Source of the DNA: an uncultured Acetobacteroides sp.
Lineage (GTDB): Bacteria > Bacteroidota > Bacteroidia > Bacteroidales > ZOR0009
Reading direction: 5' to 3'
Assembly: GCF_963678165.1 (NCBI RefSeq)
Contig: NZ_OY782755.1
Coordinates: 744,001-808,000 of the forward strand
Length of the DNA: 64,000 nt
Below, piece by piece: positions 1 to 7,522 of the stretch (position 1 is its first letter; every line of letters starts with the position of its first letter). The notes beneath the pieces were generated by a model. That model saw only the letters and a program-made list of their open reading frames with translations, did not search any database and had not been told where the DNA came from. Position numbers and translations under genes: made by a program.

Positions 1-653
1 TCGGGTACTTCCTGTTCGAAAAGGCGCTCTAGGAATACGGGTGATGTTCTTGAAAGGATGATAAGTGGGTTGCTGTTGCGCATTTCAACGCGAACAACTA
101 CTGCCTTTAGCGTATCGCCTTTGCGGTAGAAGTCAGATGGAATTTGTTCGGTGCGGGGCAGGATGAGCTCGTTGTTTTCATCGTCGATAACAAGGATCTC
201 TTTCTTCCAAACTTGGTACACCTCTCCGTTGATCACTTGGCCTACCTTGTCTTTATACTTGTTGAAGATGCTCGCTTTTTCGAGATCCATGATTCGGCCT
301 GCTAGATTTTGGCGGAGTGCAAGGATTGCGCGGCGTCCGAACTTCTCGAACCTGACCTCTTCAGATACTTCTTCGCCAACTTCGTAGTCCTCGTCAATCT
401 TTTTGGCTTCGCTAAGCGGAATCTCTTTAGTCGGATCTTCCAACTCGCCATCGGCAACCACGATACGGTTGTGGTATATCTCAAGGTTCCCCTTGTCGAT
501 ATTCACGATGATGTCGAAGTTTTCGTCGCTTCCGTAAAGTTTTACGAGAAGGCCACGAAATACGTCCTCAAGAACGCTCATCATGGTTGGACGGTCTATA
601 TTCTTGAGTTCTTTAAACTCTGCGAATGTTTCTATAAGGTTAAGATTTTCCAT
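1..653 (-). CDS. nusA: Transcription termination/antitermination factor NusA, N-terminal part (cut by window edge)
   Basis: NusA binds RNA polymerase and controls pausing, termination and antitermination. The visible 217 residues begin MENLNLIETFAEFKELKN and contain the NusA N-terminal RNA-polymerase-binding domain (about residues 1-125), including the family-typical stretch RFEKFGRRAILALRQNLAG. The start of the S1 domain follows (GQVINGEVYQVWKKEILV and RTEQIPSDFYRKGDTLKAVV). The S1 remainder and the KH domains lie beyond position 1. The start is the ATG at 651-653, because family members begin with this Met-Ile-(E/D)TFxEFKELKN-like segment. It lies 24 nt downstream of rimP on the same strand, the conserved rimP-nusA order, so the two are probably co-transcribed. 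Identification is firm. Confidence 0.95.
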   Translation of the reverse strand, partial: MENLNLIETFAEFKELKNIDRPTMMSVLEDVFRGLLVKLYGSDENFDIIVNIDKGNLEIYHNRIVVADGELEDPTKEIPLSEAKKIDEDYEVGEEVSEEVRFEKFGRRAILALRQNLAGRIMDLEKASIFNKYKDKVGQVINGEVYQVWKKEILVIDDENNELILPRTEQIPSDFYRKGDTLKAVVVRVEMRNSNPLIILSRTSPVFLERLFEQEVP

Positions 654-677
654 CTGCAACAAGCTTATATCTCTTTC

Positions 678-1145
678 TTACTTGAATGATATTGTTTCTT
701 TAGTCGATTTCGCATCGGCAAAGGCAATGCGCTGCTTTACCTCTACGACCTGCTTTTTCTTGGTTCCCTCGATTTGCTCCTTTCTGGAGAAGGTAACCTC
801 GAAATCCTCGGGAGTTACCTCGCTTAGGGTTCCGGCAACTTTGGTTCCGTCGAGCAGCTGCACCTCTACCAAACGGCCTACGGCTTTGGTGTACTGGTGG
901 TGAACTTTGAAAGGTTGACCGACTCCAGGTGATGCAACCATTAACTCGAAATCTTCTTTTTCGCGGTCGAGCGAGCCCTCTACGGCGCGGCTAACTGCAA
1001 TGCATTGGTCGATGCCTACTCCGTTATCGCCATCAATGGCAATGTCGATTTTGTTTGCGGTATCGATTTTCAAATCTACAAGGAACAGCTCCAGTTCGGC
1101 TAGTTTTTCCTCTACGATTTTTTTTACAAATGCCTGATCTACCAT
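678..1145 (-). CDS. rimP: Ribosome maturation factor RimP
   Basis: RimP is needed for 30S ribosomal subunit maturation. The 155-residue product has the N-terminal alpha/beta domain (IDIAIDGDNGVGIDQCIAVS, then the conserved ELMVASPGVGQPF) and the small C-terminal SH3-like domain (VGRLVEVQLLDGTKVAGTLS). An upstream extension to 1307 is open but unlike any RimP, so I start at the ATG at 1143-1145 (MVDQAFVKKIVEEKL). The length fits the family. It is the first gene of the rimP-nusA operon. A TAnnTTTG-type -7 element lies 68 nt upstream. Confidence 0.93.
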   Translation of the reverse strand: MVDQAFVKKIVEEKLAELELFLVDLKIDTANKIDIAIDGDNGVGIDQCIAVSRAVEGSLDREKEDFELMVASPGVGQPFKVHHQYTKAVGRLVEVQLLDGTKVAGTLSEVTPEDFEVTFSRKEQIEGTKKKQVVEVKQRIAFADAKSTKETISFK

Positions 1146-1212
1146 ATATTTTTGATAACAAAAGGGGGGACATCGTGTCCCCCTCGGTATCGGATTTTCT
1201 CCTTTACGAGCG

Positions 1213-1220
1213 CAAATATA
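1213..1220 (-). promoter_or_regulatory. Putative -7 box (TATATTTG) for rimP-nusA
   Basis: On the minus strand this reads TATATTTG, an exact match to the Bacteroidota housekeeping -7 consensus TAnnTTTG, 68 nt before the rimP start. No clear -33 TTG element was found, so the call rests on one box and its position. Confidence 0.5.
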
Positions 1221-1384
1221 GTATATTTTCGGACGAAATTGAAAATATTGCTGAAAATTAAGCAAGTATAGTTGATTGGTTAGCTCTTCTCTGCTGCATA
1301 AATGCATTTTAGGCGTGTAAAATATTAGCGAAAAATAACAATACCTCTCCGTTTTCGTGCAATATTGGGGGTGTGCGACAGCTA

Positions 1385-3439
1385 TTATCCGTTGTTGAGC
1401 GGCCAGAATGAAGGCTTCAAAATCGCCCTATCCCTAACTTTTCGAAGAACAAGGGCGGTGCGTGATGGCAGGTACAACTTGAGCCATTCCTTGCTGTTGC
1501 TCCTATGGAGGGGGGGCGGCTGAGTGAGGTGCTCTATGCTGTCGTCGTTGCTGCCAAAGCCACCAAACTCTTTGGCGTCGGTGTTGAGGATTACCGTGTA
1601 CTTCCCGGTTGGGGCTAGGATGCCGTAGTCCGTGAATGACTGGTTGGGGTTAAAGTTGAAGACGAAGACGAGGTCGTTCCGCCCGAAGGCAAGTACTTGG
1701 TCGTCGTCTTTATCCCAGAGCTTGGCAAGGGCGGTGCGGTGAAAATCCTTCATCCCCTTTAGGAGGCTAACCATTGCCCTGTCGAACTTGGCTAGGTACT
1801 GGTACTTTAAACTTGGGTCGGTGGCTAGGCTCCACTGTCGTCGGGCGTACTTGTACGACCAGCCATTTCCTTCGCGGGGGAAGTCGATCCATTCGGGATG
1901 CCCAAATTCGTTGCCCATAAAGTTGAGGTATCCTCCGTTTATGGTTGCTGCCGTAATCAGGCGAATCATCTTGTGGAGGGCAATGCCCCGATTGACGGTC
2001 AAGTCGGCATCCTCAATCCGCATATGCCAGTACATCTTGGCATCGGTAAGCCTAAATATGATGGTCTTATCGCCTACAAGCGCTTGGTCGTGGCTCTCTG
2101 CGTAGCTGATTGTCTTTTCCTCCTTCCGGCGGTTGGTTAGCTGCCCGTAGATGTCGCTGGGCCTCCATTCCTCATCCGTATGATCTTTGGTGAGCTTTAT
2201 CCAGTAGTCGGGGATGCCCATGGCCATGCGGTAGTCGAAGCCAAGGCCGCCATCTTCCTGCTTGGTGGCTACGCCGGGCATGCCGCTCATCTCTTCGGCT
2301 ATGGTTATGGCATTGGGGTTGAACTGGTGTACCAGCTTGTTGGCAAGGGCAAGGTAGGCGATGGCGTCTTCGTCCTGGTTGCCGTTGTAGTAGTCGTTGT
2401 AGCTGGTAAAGGCTTGGTTGAGGCCGTGGGTGAGGTAGATCATGGAGGTTACGCCGTCGAAGCGGAATCCGTCGAACTTGAACTCTTGGAGCCAGTACTT
2501 GCAGTTGGAGAGGAGGTAGTGCTGCACTTGGGGCTTTGCGTAGTCGAAGCAGAGCGAATCCCAGGCGGGATGCTCTCGCCTCGATCCCTCGTGAAAGTAC
2601 TGGAACGGGGTGCCGTCGAAGGATCCAAGCCCTTCCACCTCGTTTTTTACGGCGTGCGAGTGGACGAGGTCCATGATAACGGCAATGCCCAGCTCGTGGG
2701 CGGCATCTACGAGCTGCTTCAGCTCTTCGGGGGTGCCGAAGCGCGACGAGGGGGCAAAGAAGCTCGAGACGTGGTAGCCGAACGATCCGTAGTAGGGGTG
2801 CTCCTGAATGGCCATCAGCTGGATGGCGTTGTAGCCCAGCGCGGCAATGCGCGGAAGAACGTTCTCCCTAAACTCGTTGAAGATGCCAACTCGCTCCTGT
2901 TCGGTGGCCATCCCAATGTGGCACTCGTAGATGAGGAGCGGAGAGGTGTGGGGCTTAAAGTGCTTAACGCGAAATTCGTATTCGTACTGTGGATCCCAAA
3001 CCTGCGCGGAGAATATCTTGGTGGAATCGTTTTGAACGACGCGGGTTGCCCACGCGGGGATGCGCTCGAACTTGCCGCTGCTGCTGTGGATGGACAGCTT
3101 GTAGTGCTGACCGTGCTGCAGCTGGCTGGGCTCTAGCCAAAGTTCCCAGACGCCATTTTCGAGGGGGTAGAGGCGGAACGTTTCCTGCTCCTGCCATCCG
3201 CTAAAGTCGCCGATCAGGTAGATGCGCGATGCTGCAGGAGCCCACTCCCGGAAAACCCAGCCGTCGGAGGTGCGGTTCAGGCCAAAGTACATGTGGCCGT
3301 TGGCGAATTCGCCAAGCGAAAGCTGGCCTTGCGTGAGCTCCATCTCCCGTTTTAGGATGTTGGCGTGCCGGCGGTTGATGGTGTCGGCGTAGGGCTGGAG
3401 CAGCCTGTCGTGCCGGATGATGCCTAGTTCGTTGTTCAT
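1385..3439 (-). CDS. glgB: 1,4-alpha-glucan branching enzyme (GH13)
   Basis: Cuts alpha-1,4 glucan chains and re-joins them as alpha-1,6 branches during glycogen synthesis in the cytoplasm. The 684-residue protein has a CBM48-type N-terminal beta-sandwich (about 58-155, with YFGLNRTSDGWVFREWAPAA) followed by the GH13 barrel. Catalytic residues are visible: the nucleophile Asp328 in GFRFDGV, the acid Glu382 in ITIAEEMSG and Asp451 in YAESHDQAL. The C-terminal beta domain ends near the stop. Sequence and size resemble the eukaryote-like branching enzymes of Bacteroidota. I chose the ATG at 3437-3439 (MNNELGIIRHDRLL); the longer open frame to 3517 runs into a repeat region and looks non-coding. 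No other glycogen genes are in the window. Confidence 0.93.
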   Translation of the reverse strand: MNNELGIIRHDRLLQPYADTINRRHANILKREMELTQGQLSLGEFANGHMYFGLNRTSDGWVFREWAPAASRIYLIGDFSGWQEQETFRLYPLENGVWELWLEPSQLQHGQHYKLSIHSSSGKFERIPAWATRVVQNDSTKIFSAQVWDPQYEYEFRVKHFKPHTSPLLIYECHIGMATEQERVGIFNEFRENVLPRIAALGYNAIQLMAIQEHPYYGSFGYHVSSFFAPSSRFGTPEELKQLVDAAHELGIAVIMDLVHSHAVKNEVEGLGSFDGTPFQYFHEGSRREHPAWDSLCFDYAKPQVQHYLLSNCKYWLQEFKFDGFRFDGVTSMIYLTHGLNQAFTSYNDYYNGNQDEDAIAYLALANKLVHQFNPNAITIAEEMSGMPGVATKQEDGGLGFDYRMAMGIPDYWIKLTKDHTDEEWRPSDIYGQLTNRRKEEKTISYAESHDQALVGDKTIIFRLTDAKMYWHMRIEDADLTVNRGIALHKMIRLITAATINGGYLNFMGNEFGHPEWIDFPREGNGWSYKYARRQWSLATDPSLKYQYLAKFDRAMVSLLKGMKDFHRTALAKLWDKDDDQVLAFGRNDLVFVFNFNPNQSFTDYGILAPTGKYTVILNTDAKEFGGFGSNDDSIEHLTQPPPLHRSNSKEWLKLYLPSRTALVLRKVRDRAILKPSFWPLNNG

Positions 3440-3573
3440 GCTTCGGATGGCGTTTGGTAATCGTTGCTGCCCGCTGGGGCGATGGTAAATGTAGGGAATT
3501 ATCAGGAGGGCTTCCACTGCTTTTGCAGTTTCCTGCCGCCAGATGGAGCGGAGATGTCGGGAGGATGTTTTGG

Positions 3574-3680
3574 GTTCCGATTGGTGCTTCCGTAGGTGTA
3601 CGGAAGGTGTTTCTGGTTCCGGTTGGTGCTTCCGTAGGTGTACGGAAGGTTTTTTCGGTGCCGATTGAACCTTCCGTACT
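3574..3680. repeat. Array A: tandem 42-bp palindromic repeats (about 2.6 copies)
   Basis: In the 302-bp gap between glgB and the LD-carboxypeptidase gene, a 42-bp unit is repeated. Each unit holds a perfect inverted repeat, arms CTTCCGTA and TACGGAAG around GGTG, at 3587-3606 and 3629-3648, with a half copy starting at 3671. The 22 bp between palindromes (GTTCCGATTGGTG and similar) are also conserved. It lies upstream of glgB. Architecture and period match five other arrays in this window, but the sequence does not. No adjacent DUF6261 gene. Confidence 0.85.
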
Positions 3681-3702
3681 TGCTGTCATAAAACAAGAAA
3701 GC

Positions 3703-3720
3703 TACCCAATTCTTTGGGTA
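3703..3720 (-). terminator. Stem-loop terminator after LD-carboxypeptidase
   Basis: Perfect 7-bp stem, TACCCAA and TTGGGTA around TTCT, 21 nt past the stop codon of the minus-strand LD-carboxypeptidase gene. A T-rich stretch follows in the direction of transcription. Confidence 0.55.
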
Positions 3721-3741
3721 ACTCTTTCGGGTTGATGTCCT

Positions 3742-4647
3742 TTACCGTATTTTCAGCAGGCTTCCGGATTCGCTTACCGAGAGCCGGTATCGCACGCCAA
3801 AAGCCATGGCGTAGTTGGGTTCGAGGTGCCCCGCCGGGATGCCAAAGCCTACCGGGATACCCAGCTGCTGGGTGTGCTCGTGAACGATCTGCTCGGCGGT
3901 TTTTCCAAATGGAATGGTGTTGTCGTTCATGTCGTTCAGGTAGCCCACCGCAATGCCGGCGAGCTGGTTTAGGACGCCGCTCTGCCTAAGGCTCAGCATG
4001 GTTCGGTCCATGTGGTAGAGGTACTCGTCAAGATCTTCAATAAAAAGAATCTTCCTCTCGGTGTCGTGCTGCAGGTCGGTTGCCATAAGGCTGTAGATGA
4101 GCGAAAGGTTGCCCCCCACAAGCACACCTTCGGCTTCGCCGGATACGTTCAGCGGGTTGGCGGCTGCGGCAAGGCTCGCATGCTTCCCCCTAAGGCTGTC
4201 GAACAAACTTCGGGTTGATGCGCTGGCCGACCCGTCCTTCGGAAAGTTGATGGGCATGGTGCTGTGCAGGCTTGCTATTCCCAGCCTGTTGTACAGCGCG
4301 TGCATTACGGTGACATCGCTATAGCCGCAAAACCACTTGGGGTGGGCCTTAATGGCGTCGTAGTCCAGATGGCCGAGGATGCGGGCCGAGCCGTATCCGC
4401 CTCTGGCGCATAGGATGGTTTTTACCTCGCCATCGTTCACCATTTGCATAACGTCGGCAGCGCGCTGCTGGTCGGTGCCGGCAAACTGGTTGTCTTCCTC
4501 AAAGAGGTTGTTCGCCAGCTTCACCCTAAATCCTTCGGCGGTAATCAGCCTAACGGCGGGCTCCAGCTCTTCGGGCGACACCTTGCGGGCCGTAGCCACG
4601 ATGCCAATCGTATCGCCCGGCTCTAAGTATTTTGGGATCTCTATCAT
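3742..4647 (-). CDS. LD-carboxypeptidase (peptidase family S66)
   Basis: Serves in peptidoglycan recycling, releasing the terminal D-alanine from murein tetrapeptides (LdcA type); the same family includes MccF-like amidases. The 301-residue protein has the S66 landmarks: N-terminal LEPGDTIGIVATARKV, the nucleophile Ser110 in WFCGYSDVTVMHA, Glu204 in LFIEDLDEYLYHMDRT and His274 in IPAGHLEPNYAMAFG. I start at the ATG at 4645-4647 (MIEIPKYLEPGD). The upstream 15 codons overlap a good -7 promoter box at 4666-4673 and are probably untranslated. There is no signal peptide, which agrees with a cytoplasmic recycling enzyme. It follows the pagL-like gene by 58 nt but appears to have its own promoter. 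Confidence 0.9.
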   Translation of the reverse strand: MIEIPKYLEPGDTIGIVATARKVSPEELEPAVRLITAEGFRVKLANNLFEEDNQFAGTDQQRAADVMQMVNDGEVKTILCARGGYGSARILGHLDYDAIKAHPKWFCGYSDVTVMHALYNRLGIASLHSTMPINFPKDGSASASTRSLFDSLRGKHASLAAAANPLNVSGEAEGVLVGGNLSLIYSLMATDLQHDTERKILFIEDLDEYLYHMDRTMLSLRQSGVLNQLAGIAVGYLNDMNDNTIPFGKTAEQIVHEHTQQLGIPVGFGIPAGHLEPNYAMAFGVRYRLSVSESGSLLKIR

Positions 4648-4665
4648 TTCCGGAACAAATTTTTG

Positions 4666-4673
4666 CAAATATA
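4666..4673 (-). promoter_or_regulatory. Putative -7 box (TATATTTG) for LD-carboxypeptidase
   Basis: The minus strand reads TATATTTG, matching the Bacteroidota TAnnTTTG -7 consensus, about 19 nt before the chosen start. It supports the shorter start over the upstream in-frame ATG. Confidence 0.45.
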
Positions 4674-4705
4674 GTAGCGGGTTCTGGTGCATTGTCGTTT
4701 TTGGA

Positions 4706-5953
4706 CTAAATTCCCTTAATCATGGCGGGCAACGATCTCCTGACCTTGCTCAGCGGGCTTCCCTTAAAGGTGTACCCTAGGCTCCAGTACAGGTACTGCG
4801 CCTGGCTGAATCGGGCGGCCCGTATGCCAAAGGTGCCAAAGAGGTTATCCTTCAGGAATACCTTCACCCCAATAACCTGATACAGCCGCTTGTCGTAGGA
4901 ACTTCCGTGGATGATGTTGTACCCGAAGTTGGCAAAGATGGAGTAGTTGGGCAGCACCAGCTCGCCCTTGGCCGATAGGCCCGCCGAAAAGCGATGCCAG
5001 AACGGGCCAAGCGTTACCCGGTCGTAGATCTTTCCATCCAAGGGGTTGGTGGCGCGCCACGCCTTGGCGCCTGAGCTCTCGTCGTAGAGGATGTCGAGGC
5101 TAGCGCCGTACTTGTACTTGTAGCTGCGCACCAGCATGGGCGCAAACGAAAGGCCGTAAACGCCAAAGTTGCGGTCGATGTACTGCGACGGAAGGCCGGT
5201 GCCGGTGGTGTCGAACTTCTTCTGGCGCGAGGAGATGTTTACCAGCAAGTCGTAGTCGATTCGGGGCTCCACAACCGGGGGAATGAAGCGGCTCTTGCCG
5301 TTAAGCGAGAGCCTGCTGTCGAAGTTGTACTTAAACTCGAAGAAGGGGGCAAACAGGTTGACCCCCTTGTTGGGCAGGCGCGAGGCGCCGTTGGAGAAGT
5401 GGGTCATGCCAACCCCAAAGTCGAGGTCCCAGCGGGGAAGCAGCTGGTAGCTGGCGTAGAGGTTGAGGCCCACGTACACGTTGGAGGTGGAGCCTAGCGA
5501 AATATTCTCGTGGTTGGTAAACGCATCGTAGGGTTTCCAGTTGAACGAGGCGCCCAGCTGCCACTCGAACTTAATCTTAATCGGCTTCGAGTAGTCGTTA
5601 AGCGTCGTTCCCTGAAAGGCGAAGAGGGCAAACGGATTTCCGAGGGCATGGTTGTCGTTGTAGAAGTTGGCCGTGTAGAGGCCTATCCCGCCGTAGGGCA
5701 TCCCGTAGGCGTAGTCCTCCCAGCAATCGCCCGCCGAGGAGTAGCCATACTTAAGGGTGTAGGAGGTAAACGAGGGGTTTGTCTTTTGCTTGGAGATAAA
5801 ATCGTTGGTGGGCAGCACAATGCCCCCCTGGTAGTTGAGCGACAGAAATGGGTTTTGCAGCTTAGTTTTGCCTAGCGAGTCGAGGTTAATTATGCTGCTC
5901 GCCGAAGCTCCGTTAGCTATAAGTATAAGTAAGATGAGGAACCGCTTCTTCAT
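4706..5953 (-). CDS. PagL-like lipid A deacylase / acyloxyacyl hydrolase family, outer-membrane beta-barrel
   Basis: A 415-residue secreted protein with an N-terminal signal peptide (MKKRFLILLILIANGASA) and alternating aromatic/hydrophobic strands typical of an outer-membrane beta-barrel. Near residue 185 it carries GVGMTHFSNGASRLPNKGVN. The HFSNG core matches the catalytic His-Ser segment of PagL lipid A 3-O-deacylases and of the Bacteroidota proteins annotated as acyloxyacyl hydrolase. It would therefore remove an acyl chain from lipid A at the outer membrane. It is longer than proteobacterial PagL, with an extra barrel-like C-terminal half. First gene of a minus-strand group with the S66 peptidase. 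The activity is inferred from the motif only. Confidence 0.75.
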   Translation of the reverse strand: MKKRFLILLILIANGASASSIINLDSLGKTKLQNPFLSLNYQGGIVLPTNDFISKQKTNPSFTSYTLKYGYSSAGDCWEDYAYGMPYGGIGLYTANFYNDNHALGNPFALFAFQGTTLNDYSKPIKIKFEWQLGASFNWKPYDAFTNHENISLGSTSNVYVGLNLYASYQLLPRWDLDFGVGMTHFSNGASRLPNKGVNLFAPFFEFKYNFDSRLSLNGKSRFIPPVVEPRIDYDLLVNISSRQKKFDTTGTGLPSQYIDRNFGVYGLSFAPMLVRSYKYKYGASLDILYDESSGAKAWRATNPLDGKIYDRVTLGPFWHRFSAGLSAKGELVLPNYSIFANFGYNIIHGSSYDKRLYQVIGVKVFLKDNLFGTFGIRAARFSQAQYLYWSLGYTFKGSPLSKVRRSLPAMIKGI

Positions 5954-6343
5954 TACTATTTGAAATAAGGTATGGTTGAAAATTAACGGACAAAAGTGCG
6001 AATAATAAAGATTTTAACCGTTTGGAGTTGGCTAATTTTAGCTGTTCGGGAGTACACGTATCACTCCAATTAGGCTAAAAAGTGCAGCTGGCAGCCGCCA
6101 AGCGGGGCAACGAACCCGGTATTTCGGCAGCAATTGGTAGGGGCCGAGCCAGCGGCTTCGTCCCTCGTTGTCCACTCTCCGCAATGGACATTCAAGAGGG
6201 CAAAAAAGTTCCGCGCAATGGGTATCCTGTGCCACTACCTCCACCAATCGCAGCCATTTTTTAGAGTTCCTAGAGCAAAAGGCCAATTTTGCCAATCGGT
6301 TTACTATTTTTGTTTGGCAGATATTTATCAACTCGAGGAGATA
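5954..6343. other. Gene-free stretch with possible structured RNA
   Basis: About 390 bp between the divergent pagL-like and holB genes. Short open frames exist on both strands but resemble no protein. The segments GGGCAACGA (6105-6113) and TCGTTGTCC (6165-6173) can pair over 9 bp including one G-U, with a smaller GCCG/CGGC hairpin inside, so an RNA or leader is possible. I could not match it to 6S, SRP, RNase P or tmRNA signatures. Confidence 0.25.
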
Positions 6344-7480
6344 ATGCTTTTTAAAGATATTGTAGGGCAAGATGAGCTGAAAGAGCGGCTAATACGGGGT
6401 GTTCGCGAAGGCCGTATCAGCCATGCGCAAATGTTTTTAGGGGAACCGGGTTCGGGGACTATTCCTTTGGCGATTGCCTACGCGCAATACCTCAACTGCC
6501 AGAATAGGGGCGAACACGACTCCTGCGGCGTTTGCCCATCGTGCCATAAGATGCAGAAGCTGCAGCATCCCGACATTCACTTCACCTTTCCCGTCAACAA
6601 AACTTCGGAAATTGGCGACAAGGTTGTGGTGAGCGACCTGTTTTTGAACCATTGGCGCTCAATTGTCGAAAAGCTCACCTACTTCGACGAGCAGGACTGG
6701 TACTCGCACATCGACTTGGGCAATAAGCAGGGGCTAATCAACGTGGCCGAAGCCGACAACATCATTAAAAAATTATCCTTTAAGTCGTACGAGGCGGAGT
6801 ACAAGGTGCTCCTGATGTGGCTTCCCGAGCGGATGAACATTGCTGCCTCGAACACCCTGTTGAAGCTGGTCGAAGAGCCCCCTCCTAAAACCATATTTCT
6901 GATGGTTGCCCAAGAGGAGGGCAAGGTGCTTAAGACCATCCTTTCGCGAACTCAGATTATTCGCGTACCCCGCATCAAGTACGACGACATGGGCCGATCG
7001 CTAGCCGAAAGGTATCCCGCCTCATCGATGCCAATAGAGAGCGTTGCCAGGTTATCGTCGGGAAGCATGATTGAGGCTCGACGTCTGCTCGAACTCGACG
7101 AGGAGGGCGACGAGTTTTTTAACTACGTCATCGGATTGCTCCGCCTCTGCTACCAGTCGAACGTAATTGGGCTCATCGAATGGAGCGAGGAGGTGGCCAC
7201 ACTGGGGCGCGACCGCATTAAGCGCCTGCTGGCCTATGCCCAAAGGGTGGTCCGCGAGGCGTTTATGCTGAACCTCCGGATGGAGGCGGTTAGCTACCTT
7301 CCGCTCAACCCCGAGCAGCAGAAGTTCTACGCAAACTTTAAGCCTTTTATTAGGCCCAACAACATAGAGGAGACTTTTATGCTTCTCAACACCGCAGTTC
7401 ACCACATAAACGCCAACGGCAACGCCAAGATTGTGCTTTCCGACATGGCGCTGAAAATGGTGAAACTGATTAAGCCGTAA
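6344..7480 (+). CDS. holB: DNA polymerase III subunit delta' (clamp-loader ATPase)
   Basis: Part of the clamp loader that places the beta sliding clamp on DNA. The 378-residue product starts MLFKDIVGQDELKERLI and has an AAA+ fold. A degenerate P-loop (GEPGSGTIPLA, without the usual Lys-Thr) fits a non-ATP-hydrolysing delta'-type subunit. The four-cysteine zinc motif is visible (CQNRGEHDSCGVCPSCHK), followed by sensor-like ASNTLLKLVEEPPPKTIFLMV and SRTQIIRVPRI. The open frame extends 70 codons upstream but that part is unlike any family member, so I use the ATG at 6344. ricT follows 42 nt downstream in the same direction, a common Bacteroidota arrangement. Confidence 0.9.
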   Translation: MLFKDIVGQDELKERLIRGVREGRISHAQMFLGEPGSGTIPLAIAYAQYLNCQNRGEHDSCGVCPSCHKMQKLQHPDIHFTFPVNKTSEIGDKVVVSDLFLNHWRSIVEKLTYFDEQDWYSHIDLGNKQGLINVAEADNIIKKLSFKSYEAEYKVLLMWLPERMNIAASNTLLKLVEEPPPKTIFLMVAQEEGKVLKTILSRTQIIRVPRIKYDDMGRSLAERYPASSMPIESVARLSSGSMIEARRLLELDEEGDEFFNYVIGLLRLCYQSNVIGLIEWSEEVATLGRDRIKRLLAYAQRVVREAFMLNLRMEAVSYLPLNPEQQKFYANFKPFIRPNNIEETFMLLNTAVHHINANGNAKIVLSDMALKMVKLIKP

Positions 7481-7488
7481 ATTTTTAT

Positions 7489-7496
7489 TACTTTTG
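7489..7496 (+). promoter_or_regulatory. Putative -7 box (TACTTTTG) for ricT-gldH
   Basis: TACTTTTG matches TAnnTTTG and lies in the holB-ricT gap, 26 nt before the ricT start. It could drive ricT independently of holB. Confidence 0.45.
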
Positions 7497-7522
7497 CAGA
7501 TTGCAATAACACTATTCGAAAG

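Noticed and set aside
2180..3136. 318-codon plus-strand open frame opposite glgB
   Set aside because: It lies wholly antisense to a clear branching enzyme with intact catalytic motifs. Its product is a Val/Gly-rich artefact of GC-rich codons.
3201..3735. Open frames through array A
   Set aside because: Repeat-derived peptides (RTPTEAPIGT and similar). The glgB start is well supported at 3439.
6038..6370. 110-codon minus-strand open frame upstream of holB
   Set aside because: Overlaps the holB start and resembles no protein; more likely untranslated or RNA.
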